Source: Sweltsa coloradensis (lineage: Eukaryota > Arthropoda > Insecta > Plecoptera > Chloroperlidae). From it: DNA of 64,000 nt. The translations under genes were made by a program, and so were the position numbers. The stretch's first letter is position 1. Each line of letters opens with the position of its first letter. The stretch is taken from the NCBI GenBank assembly GCA_024449915.1, contig JAMZAV010002024.1, positions 186,001 to 250,000 on the forward strand, read 5' to 3'. Positions 29,537 to 42,084 of the stretch are shown here, one piece after another. A model generated the notes under the pieces. That model ran no database searches and was not told where the DNA came from. It saw only the letters and a list, made by a program, of their open reading frames with translations.

Positions 29537-31181
29537 TGTGAAGTTACTACTCCTTCCCCACTTAATTATACAACAATTATCATAAATTAATTAGAGCAAT
29601 TAATTATCTAAAAATGCAAATCTTGAATCAAAATCCAACAATAGCCAAAATCAACATAAATCAATCAACACAAACCTGTTTCTACTGCGCCCTGCCCTCA
29701 GCTTGCCAGTCGGTCTCTCACGAGATGTCCAAAGTAGAATAATCAAACTAAACGAACTTACAGGCCTAGTGAATAGGGTCAGTGGTTTTGCTAGCTACTC
29801 AAATCATTCAACGTCAATCAATATCCATTGATAGTTGTAGTATATTGTAAAATGTAAAGGATACACATTACACGTTCATAAAGAACTCACACGTTACCAC
29901 AGGTTGTTTAAACAGGCTTTACCTACCTATTCAGATCTGAGTTACTTAATTACCCCTGTGGGTATTCTTTCGTAATTAAGTAATAAAAAACATAAAAACC
30001 CCTCAAAATATTACTTTCTAATTAATCTTGCCAAAACAATTAGCGGCAATTACCATAAGTGTTAGTACTCATCTTTCATTAATAATCCAATTTGTCAGGC
30101 GTGACTGTCCGTGTTTTACGTTGACACTCGATGTGGGAATATCGTCGTCTTGAGGTGGAACGAAAATCAGGAATTCACTTATCAATTAATGTGTAACACC
30201 ATCAAGTTGCACATTAATTAGAATTAACTAGAAGATCAAACACTTGTGGGGGGGGCTCTTCTCTGTCGGCCACGTTTGCTGGACCTCTCCTGCCTCTTGG
30301 GACACGCCCATAGTATTGTTGTCTTCTGGTACCATCACTTGTGTCTCGATATGTTACCGATTAGAATGTCCGTGTTATCGCGATTTATTAACGTTTTTGA
30401 CTTAGCGGAACCATGTCACGCTTTCGTCCTAATTAACTTGTATCGAATTACATCCGTGTGATTGGCACTCACTTCCCCGATAAGTGGACTCTCAGATTAG
30501 CCGGACGATCCGCGACGTGATTGCTTGGTGAGAATCCAATGACTGCCGTGTTTTTGGGTCCTCTCTCGCGATTTCAAAACACCTACCGTCGGGTCACTAA
30601 GAAGATCAACCCTTTCAAACTGGTTCTCGGTAGCATTTTAGTCTTCACCCATTTGGTTTTGAGTCAGCTGTGACTTCTCTTAGATTTGTCACACTTTCTT
30701 CTAGAACGTTTGATGCGTCGAAGTCCTGCATCAACCCCTGAGGCACGTTTTCCTTCTGGATGGTTCTTCCACTTATCTCAGTCGCTGAGGCGTCCCTAAT
30801 CCCGATGATAAACTGGTACTTTTCGCTATTTGGTTAATTGCTCTAAAGTTTTTCGTACATTTCGTTATCAACTACTCGTCATTTCACTTAACTTGCACGA
30901 GCACCTGTTTTGAGTTACTTCTCAAGTCTGTACGCCCTGTTTAGGCAAAGTTATTCACTTCATTGCTCCATATGCAAATACCACTAATTGCTGAGAATAA
31001 TATTGTCATTTGATCATTCCAATATGATCCTTGTGGCCTATCACACCACCTTGGCTAGTTATTAGCCTCTTCACATCATTAATTACCAGAGTAATTAATT
31101 AAAACATATTAATTACATATTAATCAGCTTGATTAATCTATGAATTTACATACTTAGATAGCAGGGGACAATTGTGCTACA
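29537..31181 (-). repeat. 3' LTR (element orientation)
   Basis: This 1645-bp repeat is nearly identical to 35943-37590. Differences seen include CTCCTTCCCC versus CTCGTCTCC at one edge, GAACCATGTC versus GAAAACCCTGTC, and single-base length changes in G and T runs. Confidence 0.9.
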
Positions 31182-31197
31182 TTTACCCCTCCCTGTT
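31182..31197 (-). other. Polypurine tract
   Basis: On the minus strand AACAGGGAGGGGTAAA directly precedes the TG of the 3' LTR, as expected of the plus-strand primer in LTR elements. Confidence 0.75.
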
Positions 31198-34100
31198 ATC
31201 AAATTAATTGTTATTCAATTATTTGAAAACAGTCTCATTATTGTTACAATTAAAATTAAAATATCAATGGAAACCTTTATTTTATATTAAAAATCATTAA
31301 AACTTATTATTTCAGAACTGTTTATTCCGAAATACCAACACCTAATTTAAATAATGCCTCGTTGGTCTAACACTACTCCCATGGTACCACTCGTCCTTGG
31401 CATTATTTAAGAAAATTAACATTAAAATACATAATTATAAAAATATTAACATGATTTGTATTCATTAACAATACAAATATAAACATTGACAAAGTATCTT
31501 ATAAAGTTGTATCAAGTTCCTTTTTGTTGAACTTCCTATACTTCCGTGTTTTACATCTGTGTATTTGTGGTCGAAACGACTATACCCCTGTGGGTCATCG
31601 CCCACCTTCCAGCTGTTCAAAATGTAAACAATAACAACCCTCTCTAGATTCCGACCAGACTAGTTAACCTTGAACCTTTCACTTTCCGAGCGCTACCTGT
31701 GCCAATCGAGAAACCAATCTTGTTTGGGCTAGGCCTCAAACACTCCCTGCTTGACAAAGACATAAAATAACCACAAGTTTCAATGAAAAACACAAACATT
31801 CTTTTCCTAGGCAAATATTCTCAAGTAAATCGCTGATTCACGATTCTAAACATCCATAATCAATTTTCCGAAGCTGTTAAGATAAAACTCTATCTGTGCA
31901 TATTTCAAGCTAAACAACATCTCAGTCTCTTGTAACACAAATTCCATACTTTTTCTACCATTGACAAGGCATAAAACTGTTGGTGACTCAATATCAAATT
32001 ACTTCATCAATTATGCAAATTACCATCATTCGTTTCCTTACCACATTCTAGGCTTAGTTACTATAGGAGAACACTCAGGTGTCACGAAGACTAAAACCTC
32101 CAAATCCAAATTCTGCCTAATTCCTGCAACCCAGCTGCCAACTTGCTTGATAACGCACGGAAAAGCTCAAAACCCAACTCAACCTCAACAATTAAAACCC
32201 TGTTACTAACTCCAATCTTCACTAATGCTCACTAGACGTGGAAACTTTCTCAAATTCGCATTCTTAAATAACTTCGTCAACAACACACAACAGTTTATCT
32301 TCTTTTTTTCCAATCGTTTCTAAATATTACTGAGACAATTGAAATAAATCGCTATCAAAACCTCATTTTTCCTTCAAACAGCAAACAAACAGCGAATCAT
32401 GGCGCTCAGTATTCATTACTTCAACACAAACTTATTTTCTTTTTCAAAATATTGCCTACAAAAACCGTAACCGTGTTTTTAAAACTTTTCTTGTGTTTCC
32501 GATTACCCTCGTTCTCGTTGTTCCATCATTTTTGTCTGTCCGTCCTTGGTCTTTCAATACATCGAGCGCATCGTTCCACAAAGAACCAGTCTGCCTATCT
32601 GTCACACTTTCTCTCTCTCTCACTCTCCAGCCCCTGTTTCCAAGAATCACTGGGAACGCAGCCCTCGTTGTGAAGACACAACAACACAAAGACATTGAAC
32701 GAATTCACCTCGAAATATATACAACCACAAAACACAAATACAAATACAAAACCTACATACTGCGTTGACAGTAGAAATCTTACCTCCAAATACGTCTTGA
32801 CAAACTATACAACGACGACGACCACATTTCACACAGACAATTCTATCAACATGACAAACATTCTACAAGTTTTTATCTAATCATTATCGACGTTCGTTCA
32901 CTATTGTCATTCGTTTACTATTAGGTACCTATTAACATCCAAAACATTTTATCCAAATCAAAATTCAAGTCAACAAATCATTTCCTGTTCAAAATTATTT
33001 CTTTATTCTTGTTTAAAAATCCGCCGCAGGGTACTCATCAATGAAACAACGTTTCAGGTTTCTTCTTCTTTCGTATTCAACAATCAATGACCAATCTTCT
33101 CTTCTTATCACTCGTAGTATCAACAACTGGTTGCGGCAGGATATTCTGAACAATATCTTCGGTTCAAACTCAACTCAACAACACGATGTGCACTTGTAGC
33201 TACATCTCACAACTCAAAATCAATCAACTCAAATCGCCTTTCTCGGCTACTATCTCAAAATCTTCAACAAATCAACGCGCAAATCGCAACAACAAAGCAA
33301 GTTTCGCTTAGTATTTCATTCAACTTCTCCAACAACACACAACCCTTGCAAATACTCAAACTTCTGTTTCCAGTCATCATTCATCAAACTTATCAATCAT
33401 CAAGTCAAATCAACACAAATCAATCACTTCATTGATTGCTCCCCAAGGCTGGCTTAAATTCAATTCTTCTAAATTCTTCTCGTCTCAACTCTCTTCAGTT
33501 CCATTTTAGCAAGTATGCTATTTATGCAAATTCGTTAACATCAAAATCCAACCTTCCAACAATCCAAAACGTAGTATTCTTCTTTCTACTATCTTGACTT
33601 CTGTAAATAACTTCTCAATCTTGCATTTTATCTTGTCCTTATCTTTCTTCTATCTTCACACCACGAAGCCGCAATATTAAAATCTCAAATGTTTTCATTC
33701 AGATAAATGAATCAATGAAAACAATTTCTTACACACATTCTTACTGACATCGAAACAAAACGCTGTTTACTAAAGAGGGGGTTCCAAAAACATCAAATCA
33801 ACCACGAAGTACTTCACTCAACCAAATCCCCCGGCGGAATCCAACTTCGCCCCTACTTCAACTTCAAATCAACTTAAACTTCTCTCAACGGCTCACTTGG
33901 CCCAAATCGCTTGCATCAAGCAACCAAAGACTTCACCCCTCCGACTTCAACAATGCCGATTTATTGCGAATATTAATTAAATGCTTTACAAATTGTAACA
34001 CCAAAACGCCAATCTACCTAAATTGCCACATAATTGATTCCAAACAATTAGCTTCACCCCTCCAATCCCGCTACACTCTCAACCAAGATAACACACAAAA

Positions 34101-34380
34101 TTAAAAATTCTCGAAAATTCCAGAAAAATTCCATCACATAAAAATTCTCAAAAATTCCAATACAAATTCCATCAAATTAAACAAATAAAAATCTCAAACA
34201 AAAGTAAATTTACTTTGTCTCCTCTACACGTACCTAATAGAAACCAACCACAACACGAACCAACAATTAATGACAATTCTCTTTTCAACACCAACGCTCT
34301 AACATTTTATACAACAATCAAAACAAATCAATTTACAGCCGTTCTCTTCTCCTTCTTACATCTTGCCATGTTACACTTCC
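31198..34380 (-). other. Non-coding interior of the LTR element
   Basis: About 3.2 kb with no frame longer than about 90 codons and no RT or integrase motifs on either strand. The plus strand is C- and A-rich (CAACTCAA, AAATCAA). It may carry packaging signals or be filler sequence picked up in place of pol. Confidence 0.6.
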
Positions 34381-34737
34381 TTATGTTTCATGTGCGATTT
34401 CTTGCATGAATGCGTCTAAGCCCTTCATCCGTTTCTTCGACGCGACATCGTTTCTCGGAACCAAAGATTTCATCTTGAACTTGGCCAAAACACCCCTTTC
34501 AAAACTCGTTCTGGTCTCTAGACCACCCACTGTTTGGCAACTTTCGATTTCAAATCTAACCATGACTCTCATCCAACCTTCGGTTTCGTCTGGTTCATTC
34601 TCCCATGAGTTCCAGGTTACCGTTTTTCTTGTTAACTCAAACTTAACCATTTGTAAGCTGCCTATCGTTTGTTCACTCTTTTCGTAACTTTCATCTCGAT
34701 TCCAATCATTCCAAGTACTCTCATTAACTCTTCTCAT
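34381..34737 (-). CDS. Unrecognised second ORF of the LTR element (118 aa)
   Basis: The start codon overlaps the stop of the upstream ORF (ATGA), so it could be read by termination-reinitiation or a frameshift. The product is charged and Trp-containing (STWNDWNRDESYEK near the start), with a basic C-terminal half (VPRNDVASKKRMKG). I recognise no domain. Its retention in a young element suggests it may be functional, but a short ORF can also persist by chance. Confidence 0.5.
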   Translation of the reverse strand: MRRVNESTWNDWNRDESYEKSEQTIGSLQMVKFELTRKTVTWNSWENEPDETEGWMRVMVRFEIESCQTVGGLETRTSFERGVLAKFKMKSLVPRNDVASKKRMKGLDAFMQEIAHET

Positions 34738-35810
34738 CCCATTCCAAACACCTTTCTACTCTTTTCTTTAATCAACACTTCCTTGACTTCTTTATCAATT
34801 ATCCATTCATAATTAACTCTCTTGTCAGTCAACCTTTCAGTCATATCTTCCATCTCTTCTATCTTCACACTGTGATTCTCATTCTCATCATCTGTAATCA
34901 CTTCCTTATCATCAAACTCTTCACTTTCTTCACTTTCTCCACTATCATTCTTATCATCCTTGTTATCTACCATAGATTCACTTTCTTCAATCACCCCTAG
35001 TGAAACCGTTTTGCTTTCCGCATTGATAGTGGCATAATCAATTACAGTGTGAACTTGAATCTGGCTTAGTTTTTCGTTCGAGTTCTGGTTTGTTTCCACT
35101 TCACAGATAGGACTCTCGATTTCACTCACGCCATTTTCATGTTTTTCTTCTTCAATCTTTGTTTGATCTTCTGCCTGCAACCTTCCTTGTTCTTTATCAA
35201 TTATCTTGATCGGATTATCCAATATTTTTATACTCTCAGCCTGTCCAATTGACATCTCGTTAACTATTTTTGCCGTTTGCGCGACTATTATTGCCGTCGT
35301 TTTGTCTATTTTATTACCCAACTCCATTGTTGCTGTTGTTTGGATAATAGCTTGGCTGTCTATCCGGTCTAATTTATTCCCGAGTCTCTCTGTCATAAAT
35401 GCCAACCTTTGCAGGTTAGCTGCCTGATTGGCCATCATTGTTGCCTGATTGGCTGCCATTGCCTTTGCCATATTATTCAACAATTGCATTATGTTTGGTT
35501 GTTCCGGGTAGACTGGTTCGGAACCTGCTTCGCTCCCTTCTGGTGACTTAGGTGTATCGTTTTGATTCGCTGCTGTTTTTTCTGGCATTGGCACTGTATC
35601 CTCATACCCGGTCAGCACCTGCGCGTGCGTCTCCGGCTCTTCAGTCACTACCCCTCCTACCCCTCCTATCGCAGCGCCAACTTTCTCAGGTATAAAGCCT
35701 CCCTCTGCCTGTTCGGTTCCAGACTCGTTGAATTCCATGTCATTACCCTCCGGTACGTGCTCAACTACTTCTTCCCTATCTCCAATAGTGAATGACATGT
35801 TGACAGACAT
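34734..35810 (-). CDS. Unrecognised acidic coiled-coil ORF of the LTR element (358 aa), in the gag position
   Basis: It is the first ORF after the primer site, where gag would lie. Residues 1-100 are acidic and Gly/Glu/Pro-rich. Residues 105-195 are Ala/Met/Gln-rich with heptad-like spacing (LLNNMAKAMAANQATMMANQ, then LGNKLDRIDSQ and MELGNKIDKTTA). This is probably a coiled coil, consistent with self-assembly. Residues 270-325 are highly acidic (SGESEESEEFDDKEV). No CCHC zinc knuckle, major-homology-type motif or protease is seen. It may be a divergent Gag-like structural protein, but this is inferred from position only. A second Met at residue 5 is an alternative start. Confidence 0.6.
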   Translation of the reverse strand: MSVNMSFTIGDREEVVEHVPEGNDMEFNESGTEQAEGGFIPEKVGAAIGGVGGVVTEEPETHAQVLTGYEDTVPMPEKTAANQNDTPKSPEGSEAGSEPVYPEQPNIMQLLNNMAKAMAANQATMMANQAANLQRLAFMTERLGNKLDRIDSQAIIQTTATMELGNKIDKTTAIIVAQTAKIVNEMSIGQAESIKILDNPIKIIDKEQGRLQAEDQTKIEEEKHENGVSEIESPICEVETNQNSNEKLSQIQVHTVIDYATINAESKTVSLGVIEESESMVDNKDDKNDSGESEESEEFDDKEVITDDENENHSVKIEEMEDMTERLTDKRVNYEWIIDKEVKEVLIKEKSRKVFGMG

Positions 35811-35922
35811 CAGTTCAAACGAAACACAAAAACATCAAACGATCAAAATTTAAAATTCAAACAACCACTATTTCAAAATCTTGGACAAGCTCTAATCTCG
35901 GTCGACGGTAATTAATCGTGCC

Positions 35923-35940
35923 CCATACGTTGATGCGCCA
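35923..35940 (-). other. Primer-binding site
   Basis: Two bases after the LTR end, the minus strand reads TGGCGCATCAACGTATGG. The leading TGG matches a tRNA 3' CCA end. The rest resembles tRNA-Lys-type sites only partly, so the primer tRNA is uncertain. Confidence 0.65.
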
Positions 35941-35942
35941 AA

Positions 35943-37590
35943 TGTGAAGTTACTACTCGTCTCCACTTAATTATACAACAATTATCATAAATTAATTAGA
36001 GCAATTAATTATCTAAAAATGCAAATCTTGAATCAAAATCACAACAATAGCCAAAATCAACATACATCAATCAACACAAACCTGTTTCTACTGCGCCCTG
36101 CCCTCAGCTTGCCAGTCGGTCTCTCACGAGATGTCCAAAGTAGAATAATCAAACTAAACGAACTTACAGGCCTAGTGAATAGGATCAGTGGTTTTGCTAG
36201 CTACTCAAATCATTCAACGTCAATCAATATCCATTGATAGTTGTAGTATATTGTAAAATGTAAAGGATACACATTACACGTTCATAAAGAACTCACACGT
36301 TACCACAGGTTGTTTAAACAGGCTTTACCTACCTATTCAGATCTGAGTTACTTAATTACCCCTGTGGGTATTCTTTCGTAATTAAGTAATAAAAAACATA
36401 AAAACCCCTCAAAATATTACTTTCTAATTAATCTTGCCAAAACAATTAGCGGCAATTACCATAAGTGTTAGTACTCATCTTTCATTAATAATCCAATTTG
36501 TCAGGCGTGACTGTCCGTGTTTTACGTTGACACTCGATGTGGGAATATCGTCGTCTTGAGGTGGAACGAAAATCAGGAATTCACTTATCAATTAATGTGT
36601 AACACCATCAAGTTGCACATTAATTAGAATTAACTAGAAGATCAAACACTTGTGGGGGGGGGCTCTTCTCTGTCGGCCACGTTTGCTGGACCTCTCCTGC
36701 CTCTTGGGACACGCCCATAGTATTGTTGTCTTCTGGTACCATCACTTGTGTCTCGATATGTTACCGATTAGAATGTCCGTGTTATCGCGATTTTATTAAC
36801 GTTTTTGACTTAGCGGAAAACCCTGTCACGCTTTCGTCCTAATTAACTTGTATCGAATTACATCCGTGTGATTGGCACTCACTTCCCCGATAAGTGGACT
36901 CTCAGATTAGCCGGACGATCCGCGACGTGATTGCTTGGTGAGAATCCAATGACTGCCGTGTTTTTGGGTCCTCTCTCGCGATTTCAAAACACCTACCGTC
37001 GGGTCACTAAGAAGATCAACCCTTTCAAACTGGTTCTCGGTAGCATTTTAGTCTTCACCCATTTGGTTTTGAGTCAGCTGTGACTTCTCTTAGATTTGTC
37101 ACACTTTCTTCTAGAACGTTTGATGCGTCGAAGTCCTGCATCAACCCCTGAGGCACGTTTTCCTTCTGGATGGTTCTTCCACTTATCTCAGTCGCTGAGG
37201 CGTCCCTAATCCCGATGATAAACTGGTACTTTTCGCTATTTGGTTAATTGCTCTAAAGTGTTCGTACATTTCGTTATCAACTACTCGTCATTTCACTTAA
37301 CTTGCACGAGCACCTGTTTTGAGTTACTTCTCAAGTCTGTACGCCCTGTTTAGGCAAAGTTATTCACTTCATTGCTCCATATGCAAATACCACTAATTGC
37401 TGGAATAATATTGTCATTTGATCATTCCAATATGATCCTTGTGGCCTATCACACCACCTTGGCTAGTTATTAGCCTCTTCACATCATTAATTACCAGAGT
37501 AATTAATTAAAACATATTAATTACATATTAATCAGCTTGATTAATCTATGAAATTTACATACTTAGATAGCAGGGGACAATTGTGCTACA
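35943..37590 (-). repeat. 5' LTR (element orientation)
   Basis: This 1648-bp direct repeat partner of 29537-31181 has TG...CA termini on the minus strand. It would hold the promoter of the element. No TATA box can be singled out among the AT-rich TTAATTA strings. Confidence 0.9.
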
Positions 37591-38998
37591 CTCTTGACCT
37601 GTTGACCTGAGCTATGTAAGTAATCGTGAATTGGTTGTTAAAGTGGGAGGCGTACTTAGTGATGTAAATCTATCGACGATGGAGTACCGCAAGTCTTGGG
37701 GCCAAATATTATTTATAAACAATTTGTGAAACCTCAATGTAGAAGCAAGTATCCTATGCATATGACACCGTGATTGTGTTCCGTGTTACCAGTTGGGGTA
37801 TAGTATATAGACAAGCTAACAAAACAATAAAGTATGTGTATTCTTGGCTAAACAACTTGCTTACAATTAATATTGCAAAGACTGTGTACATTCCTTCCAC
37901 AGTAAATACAAAAAACTACCCCTAGTTCTAATTTGTCCTTGAAATTACACAGTGCTGACTGTAATTTGTCATCTGTGGCATGTAAGTGCGAGTCTATAAA
38001 GTCTGTCAACAGTGTAAAGTATCTTGGTGTTACAATTGATAATAACTTAAGGTGGCAAAATCATGTTGAGGGCACTCTTCAGACACTGCGTAATGTTATG
38101 TAGATTTTTTATAGGCTTCGTAATATTATTAGTTGGAAGCTATTGATAGTCGTGTACTCAGCTTTTGCTCAGTCAATTATGCAATATGGTATTCTAGGTT
38201 GGGGTGGGGCTGTCAAAAGTATGATAGAGTCACTAATGGTAATCCAAAGAATAATTCTTCAAGTAATTCTGAAAAGCCAAGTACTTATATCCGTCTGATT
38301 TAATATTTTCTAAGTTAAGGATACTAGATGTAAGCCAACTCTTTACTAACATATTAAAAAAAAAAACAGCATATGCTCAAAAACTAAGATATCCACTTGC
38401 AAATACCCGAAATTTAGACGCGTACATTTTAGAAACTCCACGAAGGTTTTAACAAAAAAGACAGCAGCACGGTGGTGAGTTCATTGGGCCCAGAATGTTT
38501 AATCAACTTCCTTCCCTATAGCGTCAGGTCTCTAAACTATCGCCCAAGATTTAAGCGTGAGGTTCACAGGTGGTTATTAAACTATGGCAGAGAGTTGTGT
38601 AAAGATTTACTTTATTTTTAGTTGTATTATATCTTAGTGTTTTTTTATGCTTTGCTTACGTGTTTCATCTATTTGTCTTGCTTCTTTATATTATATTATT
38701 CACCAATGTTATAATAGGTATCTTTTGATTTGCTTGTATACTGTAGTCTGTACTTATAACTTAGCTGCAAGTATGTAGTATGTATTCTTATATTATTATG
38801 TTTTTTATGCATCATCTCTCCTTGATTGTAATTTAAATTAATTTTCTACTGCGCTGCCCACCACACAGGGTGTTACCCTAGTTGTCTTCTTTGTTTCTCA
38901 CGATGTTCACGAGTAGTGGTGTATGTATTGTATTTGTTATATTGCAAGGTTAATGATTTAATGTATGTAAAAAAAAGAATAAAATTTATTGAAATTGA
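37591..38998 (+). mobile_element. LINE (CR1/Jockey-like), downstream half
   Basis: It continues the LINE cut at 29536. A degraded GVPQG/ILFIIYINNL region lies at about 37678-37722 and YAYDTVIVFR (altered YADD) near 37756. SVKYLGVTIDNNLRWQNHVE (about 38010-38068), YRLRNIISWKLL and QYGILGWGGA follow. The 3' end is AATAAAATTTATTGAAATTG at about 38978. Frameshifts and stops make it inactive, and it is older than the LTR element in it. Confidence 0.85.
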
Positions 38999-39696
38999 AT
39001 TGACTAGGGGTGGCTATATACGAAATAATTGTTTCCAGTGAACTATACAGAATTTTGAAGTGTTTTTACTACCTTATGTTCTGAGTATGTTCCGTGATCA
39101 TATTTTATATTCAATTACAATAATTACAATATGTGACCTTGAAAATAGCCTATTAATAATTGTCCTTTGTCCCTTTCAAATCAATATTTTCCAATATGAG
39201 AAAGTCTTCCCTTGTGACCATTCGTTTTAAAGCTACGATCAAACAGAATGCAAACATATAATTTTATCGTCCATTTGACCTTTGAGTGACCAACATTCAC
39301 CTTTTTAGACTGTAAAAAATAGTAGTACATGATTTAAAGCTAAGTCATTTTTGTTAGTGCAATAAACAACAATAGAATTATTGCCATAAAATGTCACCAC
39401 AAATAATAAAATGTCTTCAGTGGTCATTGACTCATTGTTGAGCACTATTCGAGCCTATAGAAAAAGGGTGATGTGGGAGGGAAAGACCCGTGGTTGCACA
39501 GAATCTGCCGTGAGCGGGCGAAAGAGCAGTGGTTCTAGTGACATAAAGCACAGCTATAGCTAGAGTAAGGGACAGTCATCTCAAGCTATAGCTAGAGTAA
39601 GGGACAGTCATCTCAAGCAAACACTAACTTTTAAAGGCAAAATACAGGTTATTATTTATTGATCACTAACATCAGGTATTAACCCAAAAGTGTTCT
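38999..39696. other. Intergenic stretch
   Basis: No gene is recognised. It contains a 32-bp unit (AGCTATAGCTAGAGTAAGGG plus 12 bases) repeated twice at about 39551-39617. Confidence 0.5.
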
Positions 39697-41332
39697 AAGG
39701 TGACCATATTTTGAAAGTTACAAACCGGATAATTACTAAAGTGTAAGCATATGTACCCCACGGACCATTTCGGGGTCCGGGGTAGAGCCCCCAGCTGCCA
39801 GAGGCGATTTAAAAAAAATATATTTGCATCAAATGCCCAGAAAATAGCTTTCTGTCATCAAAATATGATTACATATGGTTATTTGTACATTTTTGTAGTC
39901 ATACAATCTTTATCTGGTGGTTCAAAAAAGATAGTACCTACAAAACAAAATGCAAACATTCAGCATATAAAAATGTTTTGATGACGAGGGGCATAATACT
40001 AATGAAGGAATAAAGATAATTTGAAAATGCATTAATTTGTATAATATGGATCGTTAAACATGAATACAAGTCTTTGTCTTAACAACAAAATAATAAATGT
40101 GTGTACAGGTATGTAACTAATCAATAACGAAGTTCAGTCGTGTGATTGATACATTTTGATTTTCCATTATCTATAAACAAAATCATTGCAAATAATGACT
40201 GAGAAAAGTAGTGGTGTGCGAGTCCTGATTTTTAGTTCGAGTTAAGTCCGAAACGAGTAGGGCCTACTTCGTATTTTTTAAAAAAATTCACTGGTGGTTC
40301 AAAAAGATAGTACCTACAAAACAAAATACAAACATTCAGCAGATAAAAATATATTGATGACGAGGGGCATAATACTAATGAAGGAATAAAGATAATTTGA
40401 AAATGCATTAATTTGTATAATATGGATGGTAAAACATGAATACAAGTCTTTGTCTTAACAACGAAATAATAATGTGTGTACTGTATAGGTATGTAACTAA
40501 TCAATAACGAAGTTCAGTCGTGTGATAGATACATTTTGATTTTCCATTATCTATAAACAAAATCAATGCAATAATGACTGATAAAATTAGTGGTGTGTGA
40601 GTCCTGATTTTAGTTCGAGTTAAGTCCGAAACGAGTAGGGCCTACTTCGTCTTTTTTAAAAAAATTCACTATTACGCTATTTGACTATATTTATTGATTT
40701 ATTTATTGATCTAAATGTAGGCTCCAAACGTGAAGACGAGTAACACCTAATTGATTTAAAATTAACCTCTCTCTAGATACATTTTAATGATCAGTACAAA
40801 ATGTTATTAGGTCTATGACATTCAGTAAGTGATATTACATGAAAATGTTGAAACAAACACTAATGTGACATACTTTTATTTTTGTGCCCAAAAAAGGTTC
40901 AAAACTTCCAAATTAACATAAATTTGTATCAAAGACTCAGGTTATACTATTTTGGCTAGGTAATTAGCATTTGTAAGGTACCGCCAAAAATATATAGGCC
41001 TAACGATTTTTACGTTTCACACACGTGCGTGACCCGGCACCTCCACCAAATCATTAATAATACTCGCACACTCTTAGAGAAAATAAATTATCTTCTTGGA
41101 AGTGGTAGAACTATTTAATTATTTTTACTATTAGTATTTATCAGACGAGTGTATTTTTTTAAAGTAAAACATTATCCTTCCATGCACGGTATAGTTAAGA
41201 AAATACCAGGACACTTTCTCCCCAAAATTGAAAACCGGTAAAAAATACGTCATTTTAATGAGTCTCACGGGACACCGGTACAAGTGTTCTGAAATAGAAA
41301 TGTAGCCGTCAACCGGTACGTCTGGTCACCTT
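39697..41332 (+). repeat. Repeat B, copy 2 (DNA-transposon-like)
   Basis: The ends read AAGGTGACCA and TGGTCACCTT, a perfect 10-bp inverted pair. Flanks (TTCTAA/TTAACT) do not show a clear duplication. No transposase frame is visible. A two-copy tandem duplication of about 378 bp (39915-40292 and 40293-40672) lies inside; copy 1 at 26481 has only one unit. Confidence 0.65.
39915..40672 (+). repeat. Tandem duplication inside repeat B, two units of about 378 bp
   Basis: Each unit runs from GGTGGTTCAAAAA(A)GATAG through GACGAGGGGCATAATACTAA and GTGTG(C/T)GAGTCCTGATTTT to AAAAAAATTCACT. The copies are nearly identical, so the duplication is recent. Confidence 0.85.
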
Positions 41333-42084
41333 AACTAAAAAACCATACAAATACGTTATACAAAAAAATAAATACACAATTTTACTATACAATTATAATT
41401 TTACAACAAATACAACAAGAAAAACTTGAATAACAAACTATAATATATTAAACGGTTGAAAGCCCAAGATGAATGAGAAACAAAAAAACTGAGGCTATAA
41501 ATACAAAACTGGAGAAAGGCTAGGCTACTCAATGGTGATAAGGTGACACGAGTGATAAATGAGTCATGTTGGTAAACATGGCATAACCAGCTGCTTTAAA
41601 CGAATGAAGTTTCATGGTGGTTGATGTCAATTTCTGTATAAATGGCTAATAATTTGTTGTAGGTGCCTTGATTCAGTTGATGGGGGAAAATTTAAAACAT
41701 CATACGAGCACTGAGCACATGTGATTTTGAAGGGGATGTATGTCTTGGAAATCTTGTAGGGATGTGAAAGATAATATCTTGAATTAAGTCCGTGTCGATG
41801 AAGTTACGGAGAAGTTTTTATAGGGAAATTACGTCGGTTGCACTATGACGACTTGCTAGTGTTGGAATCGAATGTTGTTGACAATGTGTAGCATAATGTG
41901 ATCGGTGAAAATTTATATTATTTTGATGACAAAGAAAACTAAAAATTTGTTTTGATTGCGTTCAACCTGCTTAATTTTGGTGATCGAAAACAACATTGTT
42001 TCCGGATATATGGTAATCAACGGCTGCCACAATCCGTATTTTTACAATGTCCAACCCTACTTCGAGTTTTTGAAACACTAACTA
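41333..42084. other. Intergenic stretch without recognisable gene
   Basis: AT-rich, with no protein-like frame and no repeat recurring in the window. Confidence 0.4.

Larger units (their letters stand above)
29537..37590 (-). mobile_element. Non-autonomous LTR retrotransposon, about 8.05 kb, reversed
   Basis: Two long direct repeats (29537-31181 and 35943-37590) frame a 4.76-kb interior. On the minus strand each LTR starts TGTAGCAC and ends TTCACA. A PBS-like site follows the first LTR and a purine tract precedes the second, which fixes the orientation. The interior carries only two overlapping ORFs (34734-35810 and 34381-34737). No protease, RT, RNase H or integrase is visible, and 31198-34380 holds no substantial frame. 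The LTRs differ at roughly ten to twenty positions over 1.65 kb, so the insertion is young. It depends on enzymes from another element. Confidence 0.9.

Noticed and set aside
32452..32880. Several short overlapping frames in the LTR-element interior as a pol remnant
   Set aside because: Translations show no RT, RNase H, protease or integrase motif, and the frames overlap on both strands.
39697..41332. Assigning repeat B to piggyBac because TTAA follows its right end
   Set aside because: The left flank reads CTAA, the terminal 10-mer is not piggyBac-like, and no transposase is present; the class is left open.
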